From: Mesocentrotus franciscanus
Lineage: Eukaryota; Echinodermata; Echinoidea; Camarodonta; Strongylocentrotidae
DNA length: 64,000 nucleotides
Reading direction: 5' to 3'
Assembly: GCA_037976565.1 (NCBI GenBank)
Contig: CP137684.1
Location: forward strand, 19,344,259-19,408,258
Positions 9,586-19,600 of this stretch are shown piece after piece. A program made the translations under genes and the position numbers. Under the pieces are notes generated by a model. That model did not search any database. It had not been told where the DNA came from and saw only the letters and a program-made list of their open reading frames with translations. Positions within the stretch are counted from its first letter, which is position 1, and every line of letters begins with the position of its first letter.

Positions 9586-11343
9586 CAGGCTAGGAGATTA
9601 TGAATTGCGCTCATTTGGAATTCATGGACCATGTGATGCTTGATCATATGATAAGAAAGAGAAATTCGTGAGATATATGCATTTTGTGATAAAGGAAAAT
9701 TTGTAATTCAAACAGAGGATGTCATCGCAGAGATTTGATCAAGTGAAGATCATTTTGTCGGTGATTTATGATATTATCGCGATACAGTATAAGTATTGTG
9801 AAGTTATTATCATCCAAATTGGAAATCAGAAGGATCCGATTATCGTAGAAATGTTATCATGAAATGTGATGTCATGATATCGCCAACATTTAATTTACAT
9901 GAAAATGTCAAAATGTGATAATTCAAAATCACCGCAAGGATAGAGTTGTTTTTTGTTGAGATTTTAATCATCTTGGGATCCTGAACTACCCGACGATGCA
10001 GATGCAGTCACCAAAGCAAGAGTTATCTCAACAGTGACCATTAACTTAGAATTGAGAAACTGACCGGTTTACAAGAAATAGACATAAACTGAAAAATTTA
10101 TAGAAAAAGACTGCAATTCAAAGACTCATGAGCTGATTCTAAGTACTTTCAGTTTCCATAAAACTAATTTAAGCTGTATTTACACTGTTGAAGTTGACAC
10201 GATTTGTTATTTTTTTCCAGTGTAAAATGTAAACATTGGATTTAACAGCATTTAAATTGCAGTAAATGTGCAGTTGTGTATGTTGTTTGATGTTTATTTA
10301 GCTTCAGTGATTTTCGTATTACTGTTTATTTACATATATGTAATAACTTGAATGTATTACTTCATTTAACATTCTGATTTAAGACGGGATTTATTCCAGA
10401 ACTGGTTTGCATATCACTTTCTTAGTAGTATAGTGGTAAGTTGTTAAAGGTGATATATTTAGACACAGCATATGTGAGTTGTGTGTAGAAATGTTCTACT
10501 AGTTGTCATGTTGATTAATGCAATATATGCAAATTTATTAGAAAGTATGCCTGATTATCAGGAATTAAGCATAATGGGAAATTTATCATTCCTCATGTCA
10601 AGGCATCTGTATTATACATATAGTTTGCTTTTTAGTACAGTGTAGTTACAAAATACAAAGGTTATTAAGTTGATATAAATAGGAAAGGTCAAGGGTTAAG
10701 CTCTTCATGTGAAGCTTGAGTAGAAAGTTACTTACAAACATAAAATATGTGTTTACGGTACAGTCAAGTTGTTGGTTGTATGTTTAACTTGACACATCAC
10801 TCTCAGATCTCCCATCGTCCGAGTCAGTAGGAAGATTTAGTTTTGGACCGAAACATTTTTTTGTGTGTGTCATTCCTGGTTTCGGGAATTATAGTGAGGA
10901 AGCAGCGTGGTTGCTTACAGTTACTTTTGGAGTTAAATGTTTACCAAAATGATTCTCAATTCTGGCAAGGAATGTTGGGAGTTCTGATATGGTTGTCATG
11001 GAGATGTTGAGAAGGATATTTGCTTTATGCAGTGCATTTGATATACATTTGGTGCATTTAATGCAAATGTTAAAGCTTTGCAATTACTTAGTTGTTGTTT
11101 GCTGAAAAGAAGCTCTTCAAATATATTATGTTGATATTAATGTTCAAGATCATTGAATAGGTTAAGGGTGAATGGTAAATTAAGGTGTGAAAAAAGGCAC
11201 TTGAATAGTAAGGAGTTGAAGAATTTAAAGGAACAATGATTCATTGCAAGTAGCAATTGTGGGTAGACTTAATTATGGGATGTTTCAAATGAACAAAGTA
11301 TTGTTAAATGTTAAGTAAGGCTTCTCATTTAAGAGGGCCGGAA
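9586..11343. other. Non-coding internal part of the BEL/Pao-like element
   Basis: AT-rich sequence without recognisable protein motifs where pol would be expected. It ends with a purine-rich tract before the right flanking repeat. Confidence 0.5.
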
Positions 11344-11485
11344 TGTGGAGTACAGGATGACGTTCTGCTTAAAGCAGATGTTTGTGATGTCAGAAGCGGC
11401 GCTTGATAGATAAGGTTTGGATTTGGCCGCTTGGGAGCGTAGTGGATTTTGTTTGCTGCTAATTCTCCACGTTATGGGAAAGTTT
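11344..11485 (+). repeat. Right 142-bp flanking repeat (LTR-like)
   Basis: Partner of 7131-7272, the same length with about a dozen substitutions. Begins TGTGGAGTACAGGATGACG. No target-site duplication was recognised outside the two copies. Confidence 0.7.
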
Positions 11486-11731
11486 CAACAGCAATAATCA
11501 TGTTAATAATTATGTTAATTTTTGCATCTTACTCTGATGAGGGCAAGACATAAAGTTTTAGTAATGTATGTTTTCGTTCCTATTTTTGGCTTCTGTAGTA
11601 CCCATCATCTATTTTTTTACTTGATTTAATCACTTCATATTTTGATTAGTGTAATAAAAAGAGTGCAAGATGGGATAGAAATACTGATGATACCTAATCT
11701 AATGCACCCAATTTATTGTCATTTGTCTCAG

Positions 11732-11918
11732 GTTCTGCCACGGCCGTCAAGTGTCTTTTTCGCTGAGAAGGAAGCTATTGTCTCACCTGGTGTAGTGTGT
11801 GAACCTTCAGGGATCACGTTTGAATTGCCATTAAAGTTGGTCATCCCTCACTGTGCAGTGTTAACAGACCCCTCCAAGGCCAAAGTCACCATGCACTTCA
11901 CTCATGGTGATACTAAAG
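11732..11918 (+). CDS. ZU5-UPA domain protein, exon B (end of ZU5)
   Basis: The second exon of the ZU5 gene encodes the C-terminal half of the ZU5 domain. The hallmark is SPGVVCEPSGITFELPLKL followed by VIPHCA, equivalent to the S-P-V-V-x-C-G-P-x-G and P-H-C-A block of UNC5 and ankyrin ZU5 domains. It continues as KAKVTMHFTHGDTK. The acceptor is a clean TTTGTCTCAG ending at 11731 and the donor is AAAG|GTGAGT at 11918/11919. It starts in phase 0, joining exon A without interruption, and ends in phase 1, which fits exon C. No stops are present across the exon. Confidence 0.85.
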
Positions 11919-12388
11919 GTGAGTATAATACCTTAACTCTAAAGTGAGAAAACAATAAAAACACATTGTGTGGAAACATTAAGAATTCAATGTGAAGATG
12001 ATATAGACAAAGTGCAAACACAGTGTGTAAACGTTGTGAAGACAATGTAAACATATGGAGCAAAAGGAGGGAGGGGAAAATTGTATAAATGTAGATAACA
12101 GGGAGACAGAAAGAGGGAGAGGTGTTAGAAAAAATGGGAACACTCTCTGCAAACACAAAGTTTGGAAACAGTTATAATTCATTATGGAGACACTAATGTA
12201 CCATTGTGAAGAGTGTGAAAACAAAGGTTGGAACCAATAAGAAAAAAGTGTGGGGACCATGATGGTACAGTGCGTATACAGTCAATGAAAACAAATTATT
12301 ATTGAAACAATGATAAAACATTGTCATTGCTTGTGCTACATACTGTGAACACATTTGCAAACGTAGCGGGATACACTGCAAAATTGTC

Positions 12389-12412
12389 AATTTTTTTTTT
12401 TTTTTTTTTTTA
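12389..12412 (+). repeat. Poly-T tract in intron B
   Basis: A run of about 24 T residues upstream of the exon C pyrimidine tract. It may be the tail of a minus-strand retroposed sequence, but no body is recognised. Confidence 0.6.
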
Positions 12413-12508
12413 AAGATGATTTAATGATGGGTGTTTTGTTTTTCTTAATTTCCATCTTCTCTAATGCCTCTCACTCTTTCTCCATATACATCTTCCGCAC
12501 CTTTGCAG

Positions 12509-12738
12509 TCACAAAGAAAGAACTGTCATCAACTGGAACACCTAGGTGCGTAGTAAGAGAAAATGACCTTGAAGTCTACATTAACCATTTCTCAATATAT
12601 GGATGGTTCATGGTCATTTCAAACTACCTCATTGGGAAACGTGTCGCTTCTACACCCTACCTTCCAAAATCAATGAGTGGCCTCCAACCGCAATACTGCC
12701 ATCTACATCTGTATAATGATACTCCTGGTCTTGGAGAT
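12509..12738 (+). CDS. ZU5-UPA domain protein, exon C (UPA domain)
   Basis: The third exon continues from exon B in phase (a split Val codon) and encodes the region after ZU5 that corresponds to the UPA domain of UNC5, PIDD and ankyrins. Visible signatures are LEVYINHFSIYGWFMV (the strand with the conserved N/D-H-F-S motif) and QYCHLHLYNDTPGLGD (the UPA Y-N-D-T-P motif). The acceptor has a long pyrimidine tract ending CTTTGCAG at 12508. The donor GAT|GTGAGT at 12738/12739 leaves phase 0. In UNC5-type proteins a death domain would follow, but no such exon is found in the next kilobases. The continuation is either beyond repeats I cannot see through, or lost. A foldback element starts a few dozen bases into the next intron. 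Confidence 0.8.
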
Positions 12739-12764
12739 GTGAGTAATTTGGCAACATTTATAAT

Positions 12765-13100
12765 ATTATCGAAAATAATATCGCTAGTGATATTCGTTTG
12801 TCTTGCAATGTATGGTCAATAAGGGATCTAAAAGATCACGACGTTTCGTGCGCCGCTGCAACACTTCGTCAGGTGATAAAATCTAATGTAAGCAAGCGTC
12901 TTTTATACTCTACGGGGGGACCGGCGGTCAGTTAATTCGGTCAATAATGGAACAATAGCGCACAAGGCCTATTGGCCAACGCACACGGTGCACGAAACGC
13001 ACGAAACGAAACGAAACATTGTGATCTTTTAGATCACTTGTTGACCATACATTGCGAGACAAACGAATATCACTAGCGATATTATTTTCGATACTACATC
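12765..13100. mobile_element. Foldback element with ~90-bp arms
   Basis: The arm at about 12769-12857 is the reverse complement of about 12995-13098. Shared blocks include AATAATATCGCTAGTGATAT and GCAATGTATGGTCAA plus the palindrome GATCTAAAAGATC. The ~135-base centre is GC-richer. One frame in each arm is open over ~50 codons and encodes the same peptide start (NNIASDIRLS), so the arms may be an inverted copy of a coding piece rather than a MITE end. Confidence 0.75.
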
Positions 13101-13364
13101 CGCAATGAGTAATATATTTAGCATTATTTATAATATTGTGCAAAATATCCATTCAGGATAAAACATAAATAGCAAAAGCTGTTTTTAAAAATGATTCTGA
13201 TTCAGTTGTGGAAGGGGCTTGCTTTATCATTATTACTTTTTTAACTTTCATCTTGTTTTGTCCACTTCATGTTGCCTTCTATTCCCTCCCCCTTTCTCGC
13301 TCAGAATCTATTATTATCATCACCATCAGTAGTAGTAGTATACACATATACACTGTCTTGAGAA

Positions 13365-13442
13365 GTTCTGGTTAAAACTATGGGCAAGAGGTGACTCCAA
13401 TAGTATTATTTGAGTCACCGAGGCCCATAGTTTTAACCAGTA
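13365..13442. repeat. Short near-perfect hairpin
   Basis: CTGGTTAAAACTATGGGC at 13368-13385 pairs with GCCCATAGTTTTAACCAG at 13423-13440, and the inner GGTGACTC pairs with GAGTCACC. It is preceded by an AGT microsatellite (13328-13339). No TIR family was recognised. Confidence 0.75.
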
Positions 13443-13644
13443 CCTCAAAAAGAAGGCAGGGTATATTTGTTTTATATCCTACATCCAAAATTTATTTGAA
13501 ATCCTGTACGCTCGCTGAATTTTCAACTCAGCGTAGATTGCAGGGCATGAGTGCCGTGACACTGAAGGAGTTGCCCGCTGGAGGCATTTGAAAACCAATC
13601 TAAATCCAATACATTTTTGCTACAGGATATACAAATATTTATAA

Positions 13645-14330
13645 TTTACCACAATAAATCATATGTATCTAGCTATTATTGCTAAGTCCTCCAGACAAGC
13701 AGACCACCGAGATAAAGTCACAACCGTGCATACACCCCACACCCAGGACACCGCTATACCCTCAGTCACATACGCCCTGCGCGCGCATGCAAACTTCCTC
13801 TCTCTTTCTTGCAGACCATGAGTCTACAGTCAGATAAGTCACTGGGCGTGAAATTAGAGTTTTTTACTCTTTGCAGCGTTTTTGGTACGTGCTTTTTCAT
13901 ACCATAAATTCATTACCCAAGTCGTTTGTAGCGATTTTGGTTCGGGTTTTGTACCATAGTCACTTTTAGTTTGGCAGTAATTAGCCTTTGCTTTTGCCGA
14001 GCAAACTTCCCCTTTTCAGTTCAGTCCCGTCCACAGCTTTTCGTGTATGGGGATTTTGTTTCACTGCATGTGTTAACTTACGGGAATTTTCTGTGCATAC
14101 ACCTTTGGTTAAACGAAATTTTGTTGACAGTTGCGGACCCTTTGTGCTTGTCCACCACCCGTTTAAGTTATTTTGTTGACGCGAAGTAGCGTCTTTACTC
14201 TTTGTTCGTAGCAGCTTTGTCGGCTACTCATTAATTTCTTTGTTAACACTAGGATAGCTTTAACGCTTTGTTCTTAGCGACTTTAGTTGCTACTTCTCTA
14301 ATCCTTTGTTCAATGCTAGAGTTTGCTCGT
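13645..14330 (+). repeat. DIRS-like left terminal region (family 1)
   Basis: Starts TTTACCACAATAAATCATAT and is collinear with 5117-5836. It leads into the gag-like coding region of the same element and carries repeated GTTCGTAGC/GCTACT motifs near its end. The terminus resembles the inverted ends of the copies at 22.3 and 32.5 kb. Confidence 0.8.
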
Positions 14331-14458
14331 TGACACTTATTTGTTTTAGTGGCCGTTTTGCCACTCTTTACAATTTGTGCTTGCTTTAAGAAAAGCTTGT
14401 TGTTCTTGTTTTGCTTTCTTTGGAAAGCTTGTTCTTATTTCTCTTCCACAGATTCACC

Positions 14459-16968
14459 ATGAACAAGAGTTCGGCTGGATCGGGATCAGATTCCCTCCCC
14501 CCAGTTACGTCTGTTCTTACCACCTCACTAGCGAGTGGGTTTGGTTTGGCAGAGGGGGGCATGGGTGCCTCGAGTACAGGCGCGAGGCAATTTACACCCC
14601 GCACCGGGCTTTTCCTGCCTGGTGTGCCCGGGATGTTGCCTTTAGGTAAGCCGGCGGGTACTGTACCGTCCGGGCCAGCCAGCGGGCTGCGCCCCGGCGC
14701 CAGTACGCCCAGGTCTACATATTCGATTCCACAGAATATAGAGACTCCTACAGGCCGTACCCCCTCCAGTGGGCTAGTCAGTCTTGTAGAAACCCCGGGC
14801 TTTACGGCCCAGGGCTCTTGTTGCGTTGCAACAGGCCGTGCGTTCTAGCACGAAGGTGACTAGGGTTACGCAGCCGATTGAACCCGGTTCAAACCCTGTT
14901 TTCATATGTGAAAGTACCTCAGTGAAACGTATAGCTCACGAGTTTGCTGAGGCCTCTCGAGAGGCATTGAAGTGATAAGGCCCCGGTCACACCGACCGTA
15001 AAGCTAAGCCTAAGAAAGCTGGCAAGGCCAAGAAACCCCCTTCGTCCCCCGTTGTGACGGGGAAGAAGCGGAAGAGCTTAGGCACCCAAGCTTCGGCTGG
15101 GTCGCGGACTAAAAAGGTGAAGAAATCTACGCCAAAGTCAGCCTTCCCGGCTTCCGCTCAGGCGGAGCTCAGGGCTTTAATGGGACAGATGTTCTGGCAG
15201 CTGGGGTTGCCAGCCTCCCGACAGACGCACAAGGTTTGGCGTCAGACTTGTCACCCGGCACAGTAGTGGGTGCGGTGCCGGCCGTTACCCTTGCCCCGGC
15301 TGGTGTGGAGCCAGACCCGGTCACACCATACTCAAGATTCTGACACCGAAGTCTCGAGTGTGTCGGCTATGACGTCGGAATCATCACGCCGTGCAGTCGG
15401 CCCGTGGATGGGCTTTGAGCCTACAGCTCCCGCTTCTCTCGGTGCTCCACCGGGTGAGGAGACGTTTACCACCGCGGGGGCCTTTTCTCAGCCGTGGGAT
15501 TCTGTGCCTCTTGCTCGTCAGTGTGACTGGGACTCTGTCTCCCAGATCTCGGCGGTGTCTACCATGGACTCACAATTGGGCCCAGCCGCGGGTCACTTCG
15601 CGGGTCTGGGTGCCGACGCTAGGGCTTTGTTGGAGAAGTATCTCCCCGACACTTTTTCCCCGGCCAAACCCCCGGGATGGTTGTCCGTCTTCACTTTTCA
15701 GACCACGTTCCTCCCCGGAAGCTGTTCCGCTTCCTGAGGAATTTAATGCCAAGTTTGAGAGGATCTCAGTTGACCATGACTCGGCCTTTCGGGAGGTGAA
15801 AAGCCAGAGCAGGGCTTTCTCATTTGTTGACGAGGTTGCCCGTAAGTACTTCCAGGCCAAGCAACTTTCGCCGGAGCTTGTGAACATGGCGCTTAGGCTT
15901 AGGGGATAAACCTCAAGGCTAAGAATTACAGGGACCGAGATAGACCCTTTGTCAATATCTCGAGTATGACGAGGCTCTCCCTCCGTCTCTCAGCGTATCT
16001 CGGCTCGCTGATCAGCCTATTGTCTAGGGCTGACGAGCTGGGAATCTCGGTAGAGGATTCTTTGGTTCTGAAGAATATTCTTCTGTTGCTGTCGGGCCTT
16101 ATGTCGACGAGTCTCCCGTGCACGGCCGACGTTGTGTCCTCTCGTCGCCGGCAGCTTGCACTGTCGGCGCTTGGGGTGTTAGATCGCGACATCCCGTCGT
16201 TGCGCGAGGGTATTTCCTCGGCGGATCAGTTCCTTTGTGGGGGACAATTCCCTGCTGTGTTGCAGAAGGAGATCGACCGTAGGAAGCAGGCAGCGGATTT
16301 GGCTAGACATTTCCGCCCGCAACAGCCGGCAAGGATTCGGCCGAAACCTCCCAACAGGCCTGCTGCCCCCTCATCGCGACAGTGGTCTCCACTCCGGGCT
16401 CCTCGCCGGCCTCCGACTCAGGCGCCCCGCCGTACTCCGGGTCCAGCTCGTGCCCCGTATCCTCAGCCCCGGTCGAGCCGGGGCAGGGGATCGGCTAGAG
16501 GTTGGGGAGGGCGAAGACTTCGGCCAAGCCCCAAGCCAAGCGGCACTTTTGAGGTGTTGCCCCGAGCGCTTGGAGACAGTCGGCGGACGGCTCCGGTGGT
16601 TCCTTCCCTCTTGGGAAGCTATCACCGCAGACACTTTCGTGCTCTCACTCGTGCGAGAGGGCTTCTACATAGAACTAGTAGAGCCCCTCCCATTCGAGTT
16701 CGTCTGCCTCCTTTGCCTCTCTCCGATCTTTATCATCCCCAAGCGCTCGGGGAAACTTAGGATGATTCTCAACATGAAGAGGATCAACCTCCACATCGCT
16801 CCTATGCATTTTCGCATGGAGCATTTGTCAACTATCCTCCCGACATGAGGTCCCGACATTAGGTCGGGAAGATCTGGCGGTATCGATAGATCTCAGGGAT
16901 GCTTATTTCCTCATCCCCATTCATCCCCAATCGAGGGACTTGCTGGGGTTTGCCTTTCAAGGCGACCT
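14459..16968 (+). pseudogene. DIRS-like retrotransposon gag and partial reverse transcriptase
   Basis: This GC-rich coding region is markedly unlike its AT-rich surroundings. A Ser/Gly/Pro-rich gag N-terminus starts at the ATG at 14459. A basic stretch follows around 15055-15150 (GKKRKSLG, TKKVKKSTPK), then after frame changes a gag core at 15735-16330 with EFNAKFERISVDHDSAFREV, AFSFVDEVARKYF and LQKEIDRRKQAADLARHF, which is typical of DIRS gag proteins. A Pro/Arg-rich linker leads to the RT start near 16690: SPIFIIPKRSGKLRMILNMK and, after a small duplication of GAGGTCCCGACATTAGGTC, the VSIDLRDAYFLIPIHPQSRD motif near 16880. The reading is cut at about 16968, where a satellite array begins, so the YxDD box, RNase H and recombinase are missing. 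Several frame changes show it is inactive. Confidence 0.8.
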
Positions 16969-17700
16969 AAGGTTAAGTTTTTGAATTTTTAATATAATTT
17001 TGAAGGTATAAGTTCTTATTCAATGAAACTTGGATTATAGGGTTATCAAGTATCCCCAATCATGTGAGTAGAATTTCAGGTCACTAAGTCAAGGTCAAAG
17101 GTCATTTCAGGTCAACAAACTTAGACTATGTTGTGGCATCATCAAAAACTTAACCCGAGGTTAAGTTTTTGATTTTTAATATAATTTTGAAAGTATAAGT
17201 TATTATTCAATGAAACTTGGACTAAAGGGTTATCAAGTATCCCCAATCATGTGAGTAGAATTTCAGGTCACTAAGTCAAGGTCAAAGGTCATTTCCGGTC
17301 ATCAAACTTAGACTATGTTGTGGCATCATCAAAAACTTAACCCGAGGTTAAGTTTTTGAATTTTTAATATAATTTTGAAAGTATAAGTTATTATTCAATG
17401 AAACTTGGACTAAAGGGTTATCAAGTATCCCCAATCATGTGAGTAGAATTTCAGGTCACTAAGTCAAGGTCAAAGGTCATTTCAGGTCAACAAACTTAGA
17501 CTATGTTGTGGCATCAGGTTAAGATTTTGAATTTTTATCATAATTTTGAAAGTATACATTCCTATTCCATGAAACTTGAACATAAGGGTTATCAAGTATC
17601 ACCAATCATGTGATTAGTCTTTAGGTGACAAAGTCAAGGTCAAATGTCATTTCAGGTCTGCAAACTTAGACTTTGTTGTGTCATTAACATCAAGATTTTG
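16969..17700. repeat. ~187-bp tandem array
   Basis: Units begin GGTTAAGTTTTTGAATTTTT at 16971, 17158, 17346 and (diverged) 17517, with a further partial unit from about 17690. Each contains TCAAGTATCCCCAATCATGT and AGTCAAGGTCAAAGGTCATT. Spacing is 187, 188 and 171 bases. The array interrupts the RT of the DIRS-like element and grades into the promoter-like repeat that follows. Confidence 0.9.
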
Positions 17701-18325
17701 AATTTGTAGCATAATTTCAAAAGTGTTTGTTCAAATTCGGTGAAACGTGTGTATTGGGTTTTTACAGACGTGTATCAATCAGATATGATTATTTACGTCT
17801 GGGGACCGACCTTTAACGTCACCATCCGAAAGACGTGACTCAGTTTCGAACCTGCGTCCTCGGCTGAATCAGTTTGTAACTTCCACTGTTAGCTGGATTA
17901 CAGGCGCACGCCACAACGCCTAGTTAAAATGATAACCCTTGACCCAAGGGTTATCATGTATCACAAATCATATGACACAAATTCCAGGTCACAAAGTCAA
18001 GGTAAAAGGTCATTTTAGGTCAGTAGACTTGGATTATATTTTTCACAACTTAACATGAGAATTAATAAATCAATTTTTGTTATTTGTTAATATTTCATGA
18101 AAGTTATCAGTCTTGGTACAAACAATAGTAAATAATTCTTCTGATGATTCTTATAATTAGTCAATATTCACTTCAAAATGCTGATTAGATTTAGAGGATT
18201 TCCTTTTTGGAGGGCCTGTTATATATTAATGGGCCACCCTGCCTATAAATAATGTCCGACTCCCAACCTCAATTTTTCATCATATCGAATTGCGTAATGC
18301 AGGTGAGACCGCCGAGAGCGTTTCC
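17690..18325 (+). repeat. Promoter-like repeat, left copy (with SINE inside)
   Basis: Matches 22330-22757 apart from a SINE insertion at about 17747-17935. It ends with CCTGCCTATAAATAATGTCC, a good TATA box, then ~45 bases later AATGCAG|GTGAGACCGCCG, a plausible splice donor, and CGAGAGCGTTTCC. The DIRS-like element copy at 18.3 kb starts at this point. A TATA box plus donor at such spacing looks like a promoter and short first exon; this is inference. Confidence 0.7.
17747..17935 (-). mobile_element. tRNA-type SINE insertion
   Basis: Read on the minus strand it has a Pol III head: an A-box-like TGGCGTGCGCC followed by TGTAATCCAGCTA, a B box GGTTCGAAACT about 60 bases later, then a core-like block TTTCGGATGGTGACGTTAAA and GGTCGGTCCCC. 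The right copy of the surrounding repeat (22365-22395) lacks the sequence, which gives an empty site. I recognise the core motif as common in sea urchin SINEs. A 7SL resemblance of the head is only partial. Confidence 0.75.
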
Positions 18326-19255
18326 TTTGTTTTCGTTTGGCTTAGCTCTTTTTACGTATTGAATTCCGTTCTCATATTAATTGCTATTATTTTGGTGGTA
18401 CGGGTTCCCTAGTCGCATTTTTATTGATGCGGAAATTTGAGTATCATTTCTGCTCCGCATATTTCCTTTTTCACGACCGTAAATTACAGGCTTCGGTATG
18501 CCGCTGGGTTAGGGCGTTTGGTCCTGGCGTTACGGCCTTTGCTTTTGGGATTGCCTACGTGTAGGTTGGGCGATTAATTTATTCATCGCCTTAACGTCCC
18601 GTCTTTGCTCATTATGCTTCGCGGTTCACTGCTTCGGTGGTGCGATCTTTTGTCTGTTCGTGAATGTTTGGATTTATTTTTCGTGCATGCTGTTGGGTTT
18701 AGTTTGATATTAAACATTTTATTTGAAACTGTTTGGCTGGAAATATAGTGAGCGTGGAGTTTATTTCACTCTCCCTTCTTTTGTCTGGCATTTCTCTTTG
18801 TTTACTTTTTCTTTGTATGCAGGTTCGTGATGGGTGCGTCGGAGCCTGGTACCCGTGTCTCTCCCCCAGCTAGTGCAGCTACTGGAAGTGTGTTCGAAAA
18901 GCCGACCACTCGTTCATTCAGTGTGGCGGCAGGTAAGCTAGGGAGCGCTACTAGCGTCTCTCGGACAAGCTCGTTACTGTATGCCGGCTCGACTTCTGTC
19001 GGGCTCAGTATGATATCCATTGTTCAGCAAGGGGGCGATCGGTTTACCGATCATTAGCCCCCAACGCACGATAGATACGGGCGTCGTTGGCTTGCAGCCT
19101 CTGACGCTCATGCTCTGGGGAAGAGTGTCGCCATTGCGGCCACGGACACCTCGTGCCGTCTTGATAACTCAGGAGTACACTCTTGCTAGCTCTCTCGCTC
19201 CCGTCACAGTCGGGTGCTTATGAGACAAGCAAAATGTATCCGACCACCTGCTCGG

Positions 19256-19600
19256 CAGTGCCGCCCGATATATCCGTATCCGACCCGACCCGGCGGTTAT
19301 CTGATATCCGCCCCCGGTTTACCGGTTCGGTCCCGGATACCAAATCAGTTTCGGATTCGGTCCCAGTTTCGGTCCCGGATTGCCGATTCGGTTTCGGATT
19401 TGGTCCCGGGTTGCCAATTCGGTTAACCGATTCGGTTTCGCATCCGGTCCGGGTTTACTGATACGGATCCGGTCTCGGTTTACCGAATTGGTTTTCGGAT
19501 CCGGTCGGGGTTTACCGGTTGGCTTAAGCCCCAGTTACTGGTCCGGTTTCCAGATATCCGATTCGGTCGACTCACGGTCACCCGCCACGGGTGTCTGAGA
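19256..19600 (+). repeat. GATTCGGT/CCCGGTTTACC minisatellite inside gag region
   Basis: Short, irregular units of the type TTCGGTCCCGGTTTACCG, TTCGGATTCGGTCCC and CCGGATACC are repeated about twenty times. The parallel region of the second copy (33790-34010) carries the same kind of array with different unit order, so the array is an inherited but fast-changing feature of the family. All three frames read as short S/V/P/R/F repeats. Confidence 0.8.

Noticed and set aside
17747..17935. 7SL-derived (Alu-like) SINE
   Set aside because: Some words match the Alu domain, but the box A to box B spacing and the core block fit a tRNA-type SINE better. A 7SL origin is not supported from sequence alone.
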